DNA of 7,412 nt from Chloroflexota bacterium (GTDB lineage: Bacteria > Chloroflexota > Limnocylindria > Limnocylindrales > CSP1-4). This document shows, one piece after another, positions 1-6,491 of the stretch (the first letter of the stretch is position 1; the number at the start of each line of letters is the position of its first letter). The notes below the pieces were generated by a model. It was not told the DNA's origin. It ran no database searches and saw only the letters and a list, made by a program, of their open reading frames with translations. The translations under genes were made by a program, and so were the position numbers. The stretch covers positions 1 through 7,412 of the forward strand of contig JAKAMV010000503.1 in assembly GCA_021812735.1 (NCBI GenBank), read 5' to 3'.

Positions 1-361
1 CGAGGAAGAAGTTCCGCCAGATCGACATCATCGGGACCGTGGCGAGGTCCTGGAACACGGTCGCGATGCCGTGTGCGCGGGCCTCGCGGGGGCCCGAGAA
101 CCGGATGGGCTTGCCGTCGACGAGGATCTCTCCCTCGTCGGGCTGGAACACGCCCGACAGCATCTTGATCAGCGACGACTTGCCGGCGCCGTTGTCGCCC
201 AGCACGCAGGTCACCTCTCCGGCATGGACCTGGAGCGAGACGTCGTGGAGCGCGATCACGCTGCCGTAGTACTTGCTGACGTGGCGAGCCTCGAGCAGCG
301 GGGCGCCCGCGGGGGCGGGCTGCGCGGGCGTGCTGGCGGCGGGAGCGCGGTTCCCGGTCAT
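1..361 (-). CDS. Sugar ABC transporter ATP-binding protein, N-terminal part (runs off the window)
   Basis: Cytoplasmic ATPase that would power the permease encoded just upstream. The 120 visible residues carry a Pro/Ala-rich N-terminal tail (about 1-20), a Walker A motif GDNGAGKS (55-62) and a Q-loop glutamine (Q104 in TVFQD), followed by SIWRNFFL, a stretch typical of ATPases of the ribose/xylose/fructose (CUT2) group. The signature motif, Walker B and H-loop lie outside the window, so I cannot tell whether this is a single-domain protein (about 260-280 aa) or a two-domain RbsA/XylG type of about 500 aa. The ATG at 361 overlaps the permease stop (ATGA, bases 361-358), and AGAGGG at 369-374 sits 7 bases upstream, so the two genes are very probably translationally coupled. 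Family assignment is firm; the substrate is not visible. Confidence 0.93.
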   Translation of the reverse strand, partial: MTGNRAPAASTPAQPAPAGAPLLEARHVSKYYGSVIALHDVSLQVHAGEVTCVLGDNGAGKSSLIKMLSGVFQPDEGEILVDGKPIRFSGPREARAHGIATVFQDLATVPMMSIWRNFFL

Positions 362-1428
362 CGACGTGCCCTCTGAGCCTGGCGGAACGTCACGGCGTTC
401 ACGATCACCCCGAACAGCAGCAGGATCCCCAGGAAGGCGAACCCCCACTGGCTCGGCCAGCGGGCGTAGATGACCCCCTGCAGCGCCATCCCGATGATGG
501 CGGCGCCGATCGACGAGCCGATCACCGACCCGTACCCGCCCGTCAGCAGGCAGCCGCCGACGACCGCCGCGACGATGTAGTACAGCTCGTAGCCGGTGCC
601 CTGCTCGGAGACGGCGGACATCCCGGCGGTGAACTGGATCGTGCCGACCAGCCAGGCGGCGAGCGCGGTGGCGACGAACAGCATGATCTTGGTCGCCCCG
701 ACCGGGACGCCGACGTTGCGGGCGGCATTGGGCTCGCCGCCGGCCGCGAAGATCCAGTTGCCGAAGCTGGTCCGCGAGAGGACGAGCATCCCCAGGAGGG
801 TCACCCCGAGCCACCAGAACAGGGCCAGCGGGAAGGCCGGGCTGGCCCCGACCGAGCCGCCGAAGACGGCCTTGGCGAGGTCGCTGCCCGCCGGCGGGTT
901 GAGCACCGTCACGACGGTGCTGTTGGCGTTGAGCGCCTCCACCAGACCCACTGAGGTGCCCCGCAGGACGAAGAACGTGGCCAGCGTGACGATGAAGCTG
1001 GGCAGCTTGGTCTTCACGACCAGGAAGCCGTTGAACAGGCCCACGAGGACAGCGAACACGGCCGACAGCGCGATGCACACCCAGAGGTTCCAGCCGAACC
1101 CGTTGGCCAGCAGCCCGATGACGATCGCGCACGATCCGGTCAGCACGCCGGCCGACAGGTCGAACTCTCCCCCGATCATCAGGAGGCCAACCGGGACGGC
1201 CATGATCCCGAACTGCCATGCCTGGGTCAGCCAGCCCACGAAGCCGGCCTGCGAGAGCCAGAGCGGGCTCGACGTGGGATTGAGGGCGAAGATCAGGAAG
1301 ATGGCGACCGCGGCGAGGGCGGCGCCCACCTCCGGCCTCCGGAAGATCCGGGTCACGGCTCGCGCCGCGACCACCCGTTCAGTCTGGTCCGCCGTCTCCG
1401 CCGGGCTCGTCGGGTTGGGCACGTCCAT
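358..1428 (-). CDS. Sugar ABC transporter permease (CUT2 / RbsC-XylH-FrcC type)
   Basis: Integral membrane subunit of a monosaccharide-type importer, 356 aa, normal length for the BPD_transp_2 family. After a cytoplasmic N-terminus (about 1-34) there are roughly 9-10 hydrophobic segments. Family motifs include GGEFDLSAG (86-94), [12 protein letters not shown] (141-152), the cytoplasmic-loop signature [16 protein letters not shown] (228-243) that contacts the ATPase, and [20 protein letters not shown] (291-310). No in-frame ATG, GTG or TTG lies between the Shine-Dalgarno-like AGGAGG (1443-1448) and the ATG at 1428, so this start is used despite a long 14-base spacer. It is the second gene of a binding protein-permease-ATPase operon, the same order as frcBCA of rhizobia; that order alone does not prove fructose as the substrate. 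Confidence 0.95.
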   Translation of the reverse strand: MDVPNPTSPAETADQTERVVAARAVTRIFRRPEVGAALAAVAIFLIFALNPTSSPLWLSQAGFVGWLTQAWQFGIMAVPVGLLMIGGEFDLSAGVLTGSCAIVIGLLANGFGWNLWVCIALSAVFAVLVGLFNGFLVVKTKLPSFIVTLATFFVLRGTSVGLVEALNANSTVVTVLNPPAGSDLAKAVFGGSVGASPAFPLALFWWLGVTLLGMLVLSRTSFGNWIFAAGGEPNAARNVGVPVGATKIMLFVATALAAWLVGTIQFTAGMSAVSEQGTGYELYYIVAAVVGGCLLTGGYGSVIGSSIGAAIIGMALQGVIYARWPSQWGFAFLGILLLFGVIVNAVTFRQAQRARR

Positions 1429-1458
1429 GGCGCAGTCGCCGACCTCCTGTTGATGCCT

Positions 1459-1490
1459 GCCGCTCCGGGCCGGGACCGGCCCGGAGCGGC
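1459..1490 (-). promoter_or_regulatory. Intercistronic stem-loop between binding-protein and permease genes
   Basis: A perfect 13-bp inverted repeat (left arm GCCGCTCCGGGCC at 1459-1471, exact reverse complement at 1478-1490) closes a 6-base loop; a further T-A pair (1458/1491) extends it. It lies 29 bases after the binding-protein stop and just before the permease ribosome-binding site. No U-run follows on the transcribed strand, so a full intrinsic terminator is unlikely. In operons of this kind such hairpins commonly protect the upstream message from 3' exonucleases and let the binding protein be made in excess of the membrane subunits. That role is inferred here. Confidence 0.7.
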
Positions 1491-1519
1491 ATGGGGTGTC
1501 GCGCCGGGGGCGCGGTGGA

Positions 1520-2584
1520 TCAGGACTCGCCCGCGGCGGCTCCGGCCTCCACGTTCGAGATGTTGGACTTGTCCACCAGGAGCGGGCCCGTCGCGACGGT
1601 GGTGCCGCCGCCGACGCTCGCTCCGTAGTGCGCCTTGTACAGCTGGAGGAAGATCACCGGCAGGTAGCCCTGCAGGTACTGCTGCTGGTCGACGATGAAG
1701 TCGAGCGTGCCGGCCTTGACCGCCGAGATGCCCCAGCTGTTGAGGTCGAACGTCGCCAGCTTGATCTTGCTGCCGCTTGGGAGAGCCGCTTGGACGCCCT
1801 GGGCGATCGCGTTGTTGAGGGTCATGACGGCGTTGATCCCCGGGTGGGCCTGGAGGTACGCGATGACCTGCTGGGCCGACGCACTCGGGTTGGACGCCGC
1901 GTTGGCGACGCTGAGGGTCAACTCGGTGCACGCCGGGCCTGTCGCCGGGGCGTCGTTCGTCGAGCAGGTGGAGCCGGTGCCCAGCGCCTGCGCGATGCCG
2001 TTGCAGCGGTCGAGCAGGTTCTGGCCACTCTGGTGGATCACGCACAGGACGTTGGTCGCGTTCTCGGCCATGAACCTGGCGCCAGCCTGCTTGCCCGCGA
2101 GCGACTCCGGCTGGCCGACGCACGTCATGGCGCCGGAGGCGGCGATATCGGCATCGTCGCAGCCGGCGTTGAGCAGGACGACCGGAATGCCGGCCTTGAC
2201 GGCGCCCGCGAGGGTCGGGTTCATCAGGCTCGGGTTGTGGTCGGAGACGGCGATGCCGTCGACCTTCTGGTTGATGGCGTCGGTGATCTGCTGATTCTCG
2301 GCGTTGTCGTCAGGCTGCGCCTGGCCCTGCTGCTGCGATCCGTAGACCTCGCTCAGCGTGCAGCCCGTGGCCGCGGCAGCGTCCTTGGCGCCCTTGTACA
2401 CGACGCTCCAGAAGCTGCCGTTGTCGCCGTGGGTGATGACCGCGAACTTGTACGGGCACGAGGCCGCCGAGCCGCCAGAGCTCGCGGACCCGCTTGCCGA
2501 GGGCGCGGTGGTGGGCGTGCTGCTGCCGCACGCAGCGACCACGAGCGCCGACACCACTGCCAGCGCCGCCAGAGTTCGTCTCAT
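1520..2584 (-). CDS. Sugar-type ABC transporter solute-binding lipoprotein
   Basis: Extracytoplasmic receptor that delivers ligand to the permease, 354 aa. The N-terminus is a lipoprotein signal: MRRT, a hydrophobic stretch and a VAAC lipobox with Cys19 as the lipidated residue, then a Ser/Thr/Gly/Ala linker to about residue 42. The mature part is of the Peripla_BP_4 (ribose-binding-like) type: YKFAVITHGDNGSFWSVVYKGAKDAA (45-70, split over the first strand and helix), KVDGIAVSDHNP (107-118), AGIPVVLLNAG (131-141), and LATFDLNSWG (266-275) in the second lobe. ATG 2584 is chosen because AGGAGG (2595-2600) lies 10 bases upstream and the signal peptide begins there; the frame stays open further upstream but that would bury the signal. 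Eight cysteines besides the lipobox are unusual for the family. The ligand cannot be read from the sequence. Confidence 0.93.
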   Translation of the reverse strand: MRRTLAALAVVSALVVAACGSSTPTTAPSASGSASSGGSAASCPYKFAVITHGDNGSFWSVVYKGAKDAAAATGCTLSEVYGSQQQGQAQPDDNAENQQITDAINQKVDGIAVSDHNPSLMNPTLAGAVKAGIPVVLLNAGCDDADIAASGAMTCVGQPESLAGKQAGARFMAENATNVLCVIHQSGQNLLDRCNGIAQALGTGSTCSTNDAPATGPACTELTLSVANAASNPSASAQQVIAYLQAHPGINAVMTLNNAIAQGVQAALPSGSKIKLATFDLNSWGISAVKAGTLDFIVDQQQYLQGYLPVIFLQLYKAHYGASVGGGTTVATGPLLVDKSNISNVEAGAAAGES

Positions 2585-2594
2585 TCGCGTGGGT

Positions 2595-2600
2595 CCTCCT
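2595..2600 (-). promoter_or_regulatory. Ribosome-binding site of the solute-binding protein gene
   Basis: AGGAGG on the minus strand, 10 bases before ATG 2584. It decides the start: an earlier in-frame ATG at 2626 would lie upstream of it and would put 14 residues before the signal peptide. Confidence 0.75.
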
Positions 2601-2837
2601 GTTGCGTTCCTTGATGGCCGCATGGCCACCGTCGATCGTCCGTGTGCGCCACCGGCGGAAGCTTCCAGCTCGTGCCGGGGCTCACATGGCCTTCGCGGAT
2701 TGAGAGTGCTTCCACCTCCTAGCGTTGCCCGCCAGCGCCGGCCGCCGTCCTCCTGTCGAGGGGAGCGGCTTGGCGCGGGCGCCGCGGGGAAGCTGCAGGC
2801 GCTGCGGATGGGGCAGGCACCACGGGAGTCCGGGTCG

Positions 2838-2857
2838 GAGAACAACCGGTTTTCCAC
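2838..2857. promoter_or_regulatory. Candidate LacI-family operator 1 (AACCGGTT core)
   Basis: The 8-bp palindrome AACCGGTT (2844-2851) has a central CpG and imperfect symmetry continuing outward (GGAGAAC on the left, TTCC on the right). LacI-family repressors typically bind pseudo-palindromes with a central CG, into which a hinge-helix leucine inserts; the neighbouring repressor has that leucine (Leu54). The site is about 260 bp upstream of the binding-protein start. No other AACCGGTT was noticed in the window. Binding is inferred. Confidence 0.5.
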
Positions 2858-2997
2858 ATACAGCTGCTTCACCCGCCAGTCTCCCTCCATCCGCGATTCC
2901 TCGCACGCGAGAACGATTACAGCCAGAGACCCCACCGTTAGGCCCCACCCAGCGTCGCGCTCACAAGCGCCGAACCGCCTCGTCCATGGAAACCGAC

Positions 2998-3011
2998 TTC
3001 AACCGGTGTCA
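2998..3011. promoter_or_regulatory. Candidate LacI-family operator 2 (ACCGGT core)
   Basis: A second ACCGGT (3002-3007) sits 66 bases before the repressor start, with weaker flanking symmetry than operator 1. The centres of the two cores are 157 bp apart, close to 15 turns of DNA at 10.5 bp per turn, which would suit looping and autoregulation. A six-base match is weak evidence on its own. Confidence 0.3.
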
Positions 3012-3060
3012 CTCGAGGATCGACGTGGTCCGGCCATCGCCCGGCGGGTACGGGATCCGC

Positions 3061-3066
3061 TACGCT
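3061..3066 (+). promoter_or_regulatory. Candidate -10 element for leaderless transcription of the LacI-type gene
   Basis: TACGCT matches the TANNNT form of a bacterial -10 element. It ends six bases before GTG 3073, so a transcript would begin at or next to the start codon. There is no recognisable Shine-Dalgarno sequence in front of that GTG, which fits leaderless initiation. No good -35 hexamer is visible at the expected distance. Confidence 0.4.
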
Positions 3067-3072
3067 GCCGCC

Positions 3073-4080
3073 GTGGATTCGATCTACGACCTCGCGCAGC
3101 GGGCTGGGGTATCGCCGTCGACCGTGTCGAAGGCGTTGCGAGACGACCCTCGGATCAGCGCTGCCACGAGGGCGCGCATCAAGGCCCTCGCGGCCGAGGC
3201 TGGCTTCACGCCAAGCACGGCCGCCCAGAGCCTGACCACGCGACGGACGATGACGATCGGGGTGATCGTCCGCGACTACGCCGACCCCTACAACGGCCTG
3301 CTCGTCCGCGGCATCGAATCCACTGCCCTGCGAGACGGGTACCAGCTCCTGGTCGCGAGCACCCACGAGGCGGCCCTGCGAGAGCTCGACATCGCCCGCC
3401 TGTTCCGGCAGCGTCGCGTGGACGGGATGATCATCGTCGCCTCACACGCCGACGAGCACCATGCCCAGCTCGACCCCAGCGTGCCGGTCGTGTTCGTGGC
3501 GGACCACCCCGAGTTCGTCCCGAGCCGCCCGAATGCCGGGCTGGTGACGTTCGACGAGACGGCTGCGGCGCAGATCGCGACCCGCCACCTGCTCGGGCTG
3601 GGCCACCGCCGGATCGCCTATGTGGGCGTCGAGCGCGCCCTCGTCTCCAACGCGAACCGGATGCAGGGCTACGCGGCCGCGATGGAGGCCGCGGGCCTCG
3701 ACATCGACCGGCGACTCGTCGTGACGAGCACGCGGCGCGATTCCGCGGAGGCCGGCGCGGAGGGCGTCGGGCTCGTGCTCCCCGGACAGCCCACCGGGAT
3801 CTTCTTCTACAACGACCTCGCGGCCATCGGCGGCCTGCGGGCGCTGCTCGACCAGGGCGTGCGCGTTCCCGAGGATGTGAGCGTCGTCGGGTTCGATGAT
3901 CTCGAGATCTCGGCCCTGGTGACCCCCCCGCTCACCACCATGTCGCAGCCCCGACTCGAGATGGGGCGCATCGCCACGGCAGCGCTCCTCGCGATGATCC
4001 GCGGCGAGGCCCAGAACGTCCGAGTGAACACCGCGTGCACCCTCATCGTGCGGAGGTCCACCGCGACGCCCGCAGGATAG
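3073..4080 (+). CDS. LacI-family transcriptional regulator
   Basis: DNA-binding repressor of 335 aa, the usual family length, probably controlling the divergent importer operon in response to the imported sugar or a metabolite of it. The N-terminal helix-turn-helix is complete: SIYDLAQRAGVSPSTVSKAL (3-22), then RISAATRARIKALAAEAGF and a hinge helix with the minor-groove leucine at 54. The periplasmic-binding-protein-like effector domain starts at TIGVIVRDYADPYNGLLVRG (61-80) and includes VDGMIIVAS, LGHRRIAYVG, and the late VSVVGFDDLEISALVTPPLT segment typical of the family. GTG 3073 is preferred because family members begin right at the helix-turn-helix; the open frame continues upstream to 2725 but that extension has no family character and would cross operator 2. 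The effector is unknown. Confidence 0.93.
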   Translation: MDSIYDLAQRAGVSPSTVSKALRDDPRISAATRARIKALAAEAGFTPSTAAQSLTTRRTMTIGVIVRDYADPYNGLLVRGIESTALRDGYQLLVASTHEAALRELDIARLFRQRRVDGMIIVASHADEHHAQLDPSVPVVFVADHPEFVPSRPNAGLVTFDETAAAQIATRHLLGLGHRRIAYVGVERALVSNANRMQGYAAAMEAAGLDIDRRLVVTSTRRDSAEAGAEGVGLVLPGQPTGIFFYNDLAAIGGLRALLDQGVRVPEDVSVVGFDDLEISALVTPPLTTMSQPRLEMGRIATAALLAMIRGEAQNVRVNTACTLIVRRSTATPAG

Positions 4081-4159
4081 GGCGGGCGGGACATCGCTCG
4101 ATCCGCCGACGCCGCGTGCCGGGGCGCGCAGGTCCAGAGGCCCGCGTCACCAGCCCACG

Positions 4160-4180
4160 CGCCCGGGCCGCTGCCGGGCG
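4160..4180. terminator. Weak candidate bidirectional hairpin between convergent genes
   Basis: In the 123-bp gap between the stops of the LacI-type gene (4080) and the methyltransferase-like gene (4204), CGCCCGG (4160-4166) pairs perfectly with CCGGGCG (4174-4180) across a 7-base loop. No T-run follows on either strand, so this is at most a GC-rich, U-less or Rho-assisted end. The convergent layout is the main reason to list it. Confidence 0.3.
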
Positions 4181-4203
4181 GCGGCGGACGCGCTGGGGCG
4201 GGC

Positions 4204-5277
4204 TCAGGCCTCGAGCTCGCCCGCGCGGTGCGCCGTCAGGAACTCCATCGCGAACATGTCGACACCGGTGAGCACGTCGGCGGCCATCCGGAACGGCTTG
4301 GCGTCGCGGTCCATCGACCGGACGCGCTCCGGGCTGACCACGTTGGGGTCGACGATGCCGGAGTCCACGCCGGCGTCCATCGCGAGCGCGAGGAACACGT
4401 CGTTGACGAGCCTGCGGTTCGGGAGGCCGAAGGACACGTTCGACAGGCCGCCGGTCAGGCGCACCTCCGGCCCGTGCCCGGCGCGGAACGCCCGCACCGC
4501 GCCCAGGAAGCTCTTGCCCGCCTCGCTGTCCACGCCCACCGGGAGGACCAGCATGTCCACGTGGCAGTCGGCGGGGGCGATCCCCCGCTCCGCCGCCGCG
4601 GTGTAGATCGCCTCGGCGTTGGCGACGCGCCCCTCGACGGTGCCGGGCAGTCCCCCGACGCCGGCCGCGGAGAGGACCACCGCGGCGCCGTTGGCCGCCG
4701 CGAGGTCGAGGGCCTCGGGGCGCTCGGCGGACGCGGAGTTGAGCATCAGCGGGCCCCTCGGGCGCGTGGACGCCCGGAACCCGGCCTCGAGCACCGGCAT
4801 CGAGCTGCTGTCGAGCGAGAGCGGCACGCCGGCGGCGCCCTCGAGCAGCCCGACCAGCCACTCCATCGCCGCCACGCGGACGCCCTCGTCGGGGCTGATC
4901 TCGTCCACGTTCACGTCGAGCCAGCGGGCGCCGTTGCGCTCCTGGCGCAGCGCCGCCGCGACGAGGTAGTCGCGCCCGTCCCGAGCGGCCTCCGGCGACA
5001 CCTCGCCGGTCAGCCTCGGCTCGAGCACCCGGTCCCCGCCTAGGCCAAGCAGCAGCGCGTTGCGGATGTGCTTGACCTTGTTCTTGGCGAAGTCGGTCGA
5101 GTCCGCCACCGGCGCCGCGATCGGGCAGGTCCGGTCGGCGCCGGTCGAGGCGTTCCTGAACGCGACGACCTCGACGCCGCCCACGGTCACGACGTTCTTG
5201 CCCTGGCGGGCGAAGCTGCGCGTGGCGTGGATGTTCTCGCCGATGATCGTGAACGGGATGCGCTCGGCCGGGGTCAT
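4204..5277 (-). CDS. Methyltetrahydrofolate:corrinoid methyltransferase-like pterin-binding protein
   Basis: Cytoplasmic TIM-barrel protein of the DHPS-like pterin-binding family, 357 aa, predicted to move a methyl group between tetrahydrofolate and a corrinoid protein. Motifs match the folate domain of MetH and AcsE/MtgA-type enzymes rather than dihydropteroate synthase: IIGENIHATRS (11-21), LDVNVDE (120-126; MetH has DINMDE), LSLDSSS (153-159; MetH has IDSS), LMLNSAS (177-183) and GGLSNVSFGLPNR (276-288). It is longer than AcsE-type enzymes (about 260 aa) because roughly 65-70 extra residues (about 22-90) separate the first motif from the barrel core. There is no cobalamin-binding domain, so a separate corrinoid partner is expected. 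ATG 5277 has AGGAG (5284-5288) 6 bases upstream. It lies 234 bp downstream of the GntR-type gene on the same strand. Direction of reaction and methyl donor are not visible. A generic 'dihydropteroate synthase' label would be a mis-call. Confidence 0.85.
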   Translation of the reverse strand: MTPAERIPFTIIGENIHATRSFARQGKNVVTVGGVEVVAFRNASTGADRTCPIAAPVADSTDFAKNKVKHIRNALLLGLGGDRVLEPRLTGEVSPEAARDGRDYLVAAALRQERNGARWLDVNVDEISPDEGVRVAAMEWLVGLLEGAAGVPLSLDSSSMPVLEAGFRASTRPRGPLMLNSASAERPEALDLAAANGAAVVLSAAGVGGLPGTVEGRVANAEAIYTAAAERGIAPADCHVDMLVLPVGVDSEAGKSFLGAVRAFRAGHGPEVRLTGGLSNVSFGLPNRRLVNDVFLALAMDAGVDSGIVDPNVVSPERVRSMDRDAKPFRMAADVLTGVDMFAMEFLTAHRAGELEA

Positions 5278-5283
5278 GCGGGT

Positions 5284-5288
5284 CTCCT
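5284..5288 (-). promoter_or_regulatory. Ribosome-binding site of the methyltransferase-like gene
   Basis: AGGAG on the minus strand with a 6-base spacer to ATG 5277. It fixes the start; the alternative overlapping frame that begins further upstream has no comparable signal. Confidence 0.7.
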
Positions 5289-5460
5289 GATCGAGGGTGG
5301 CGGCTCAGCTCGTGCATCCGGCGAGCGGGACGACCCGACGGCTCCAGGTTCCAGGCAATCCGCAGGCCCTGTGATGGCCCGGCGCTTCGGCCGGCACCGC
5401 GTCAGGGTCGCGTGATCCGCGCAGATCTCACTCTAGCGGGCCTTCGATCGCCGGCGCAGG

Positions 5461-5484
5461 GCGTCCGGGACAGGCGCCGGACGC
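5461..5484 (-). terminator. GC hairpin downstream of the GntR-type gene
   Basis: GCGTCCGG (5461-5468) and CCGGACGC (5477-5484) form an 8-bp perfect stem with an 8-base loop, 27 bases past the GntR-type stop. No U-run follows on the minus strand. It may attenuate or process the transcript between the regulator and the methyltransferase-like gene, or be chance in GC-rich DNA. A TAGAGT -10-like hexamer downstream (5430-5435, minus) could mark a separate promoter, but it lacks a credible -35. Confidence 0.3.
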
Positions 5485-5511
5485 GGGCCGACCGGGCCGC
5501 CCGCCTCGTCG

Positions 5512-6327
5512 TCAGGGGGCCCCGGGCGCCTCGTCGAACCCCACCGTCGTCTCGAAGTGGAGGTCCTCGCCACGCGACACGAAGAGGCCCCAGCTGAGGG
5601 GCTTGTCGTCGAAGCCGAAGAACAGGTGCTCGAGCACGAACGCCGGGTGCCCAAGTTCCGAGCCCAGCTGGCGTGCCTCCTCGCCCCGCAGCGCCGAGGC
5701 GTACAGCCTCAGGCGGCCGCGCTTCGGCCCGACGCCCATCCGGCCCTCGAAGAGATCGCGCAGGCCCGCCACCCCGAGCTCGGCGTCCACGTCCGGATGG
5801 CCGGGGTCGGCGATCCTCCACTGGCGGTGGTAGAGCCTCGGCTCGGCCCCCCTCAGCAGCAGCCGGCGGATCATCGTCACCGGCGTCCCGGGAGCGACCC
5901 CCAGCATGGCGGAGGGCCGTCCGCTGGCCGGCACGAGGCGCGTCGCCAGGACCCGGATGTTGGTCTCCGGGTCGGCCAGGAGGGCGTGGAGCGAGCGGAG
6001 GTCGAACGCCGCGGCCTGGATGGTCGCCGCCTCGACGAACGTGCCGCGGCCGGGGACCGTGCTCACGGCCCGCTCGTCGAGCAGCACCTTGATGGCCCGC
6101 CGGACCGTCATCGGGCTCAGCCCGTAGGTCATGACGAGCTCGGTCTCGGTGGGCAGGCGGTCACCGGCCTGGAACTCGCCCCGCACGATCCGCGCGCGGA
6201 GGATGCCGGCCAGCTGGGCGTACGCGGGCTCGAAGGAGTCACGAGCGATCCGCGGTGCGCCGGGGGCGGCGGGCAGGGACGCCACACCGCCTCCGGTTGC
6301 GCCGGGCCGCGCGCGTCTACCCGCCAT
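5512..6327 (-). CDS. GntR-family (HutC-type) transcriptional regulator with UTRA domain
   Basis: Ligand-responsive DNA-binding protein of 271 aa. About 30 low-complexity residues precede a winged helix-turn-helix (about 33-98): PAYAQLAGILRARIVRGEF, the classic GDRLPTETEL (55-64), LSPMTVRRAIKVLLDE (70-85) and the wing VPGRGTFV (91-98). The C-terminal part (about 108-265) is the UTRA ligand-binding fold of HutC-type regulators, with PGTPVTMIRRLLL (136-148) and the closing LEHLFFGFDDKPLSWGLFVS (split around 232-251). ATG 6327 is preceded by a modest GGGGAA with an 8-base spacer. The perfect 22-bp palindrome 53 bp upstream is its likely operator, giving autoregulation plus control of the divergent folD-like gene. 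The ligand is unknown; a folate or C1-substrate signal is plausible from context only. Confidence 0.92.
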   Translation of the reverse strand: MAGRRARPGATGGGVASLPAAPGAPRIARDSFEPAYAQLAGILRARIVRGEFQAGDRLPTETELVMTYGLSPMTVRRAIKVLLDERAVSTVPGRGTFVEAATIQAAAFDLRSLHALLADPETNIRVLATRLVPASGRPSAMLGVAPGTPVTMIRRLLLRGAEPRLYHRQWRIADPGHPDVDAELGVAGLRDLFEGRMGVGPKRGRLRLYASALRGEEARQLGSELGHPAFVLEHLFFGFDDKPLSWGLFVSRGEDLHFETTVGFDEAPGAP

Positions 6328-6380
6328 GGCCGGTGTTCCCCGATTCCGTGGTCCGAACGACCCTCATGCAGTGCCTCGCT

Positions 6381-6402
6381 TTACCCTATACCTATAGGGT
6401 AA
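6381..6402. promoter_or_regulatory. Perfect 22-bp palindromic operator between gntR-type and folD-like genes
   Basis: Arm TTACCCTATA (6381-6390), spacer CC, then the exact reverse complement TATAGGGTAA (6393-6402). It stands out as an A/T-rich island in otherwise GC-rich DNA and lies 53 bp before the GntR-type start and 127 bp before the folD-like start. Size and symmetry fit a dimeric GntR/HutC regulator. TATA-containing hexamers within it may also serve as -10 elements in both directions, so binding could repress both genes at once. No second copy appears upstream of the methyltransferase-like gene, consistent with that gene being read from the same promoter as the regulator. Confidence 0.75.
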
Positions 6403-6455
6403 CATCGTTCTGAAGTTGCCTGATCGCCGCGCAGAAGACGCCGTTCGCGCGCGGT

Positions 6456-6472
6456 GGCAGCCAGGGGCTGCC
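6456..6472 (+). promoter_or_regulatory. Hairpin in the folD-like gene leader
   Basis: GGCAGCC (6456-6462) and GGCTGCC (6466-6472) form a 7-bp perfect stem with a 3-base loop, ending 5 bases before the Shine-Dalgarno sequence at 6478. It could modulate access to that site. I do not recognise it as part of a known riboswitch. Confidence 0.35.
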
Positions 6473-6477
6473 GAGCT

Positions 6478-6484
6478 GGAGAGG
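6478..6484 (+). promoter_or_regulatory. Strong Shine-Dalgarno sequence in front of the leader frame, not of folD itself
   Basis: GGAGAGG lies 7 bases before GTG 6492. It is the best ribosome-binding site in the folD leader, yet it is 45 bases from ATG 6530, too far to serve that start directly. Neither ATG 6530 nor ATG 6542 has its own site. Confidence 0.6.
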
Positions 6485-6491
6485 TTCGACC

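Larger units (their letters stand above)
2585..3072. promoter_or_regulatory. Divergent regulatory region between the importer operon and the LacI-type gene
   Basis: This 488-bp stretch has no convincing gene. It must hold the promoter of the minus-strand importer operon and that of the plus-strand repressor. I see two ACCGGT-centred operator candidates (2838-2857 and 2998-3011), a TACGCT -10-like hexamer at 3061-3066, a short inverted repeat CTCGC-AC-GCGAG (2900-2911), and three AGGAGG sequences on the minus strand (2749-2754, 2715-2720, 2595-2600), of which only the last serves a recognisable start. I could not assign a convincing -35/-10 pair to the importer promoter. Confidence 0.7.

Noticed and set aside
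1496..2614. Long plus-strand frame opposite the solute-binding protein gene
   Set aside because: Composition is Arg/Val/Asp/Gly-biased with no domain character; it is antisense to a well-supported lipoprotein gene.
2358..3899. 513-codon plus-strand frame across the divergent region and the LacI-type gene
   Set aside because: It is out of frame with the clear LacI helix-turn-helix and effector domain and becomes Arg/Pro-rich over that gene.
4043..5317. A 424-codon open frame on the minus strand overlapping the methyltransferase-like gene
   Set aside because: Its translation is Arg/Gly/Pro-rich low-complexity sequence, the usual shadow of a high-GC gene. The overlapped frame carries clear MetH-like motifs and a good ribosome-binding site.
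5414..5427. Near-palindrome GATC-CGCGCA-GATC as an operator for the methyltransferase-like gene
   Set aside because: It is short and imperfect, unrelated to the 22-bp palindrome, and such GATC/GCGC pairs are expected by chance in this composition.
5278..5511. Cobalamin or other riboswitch in the leader of the methyltransferase-like gene
   Set aside because: The gene context suggested a B12 riboswitch, but I found no B12-box-like sequence or other recognisable aptamer core, only short GC hairpins.
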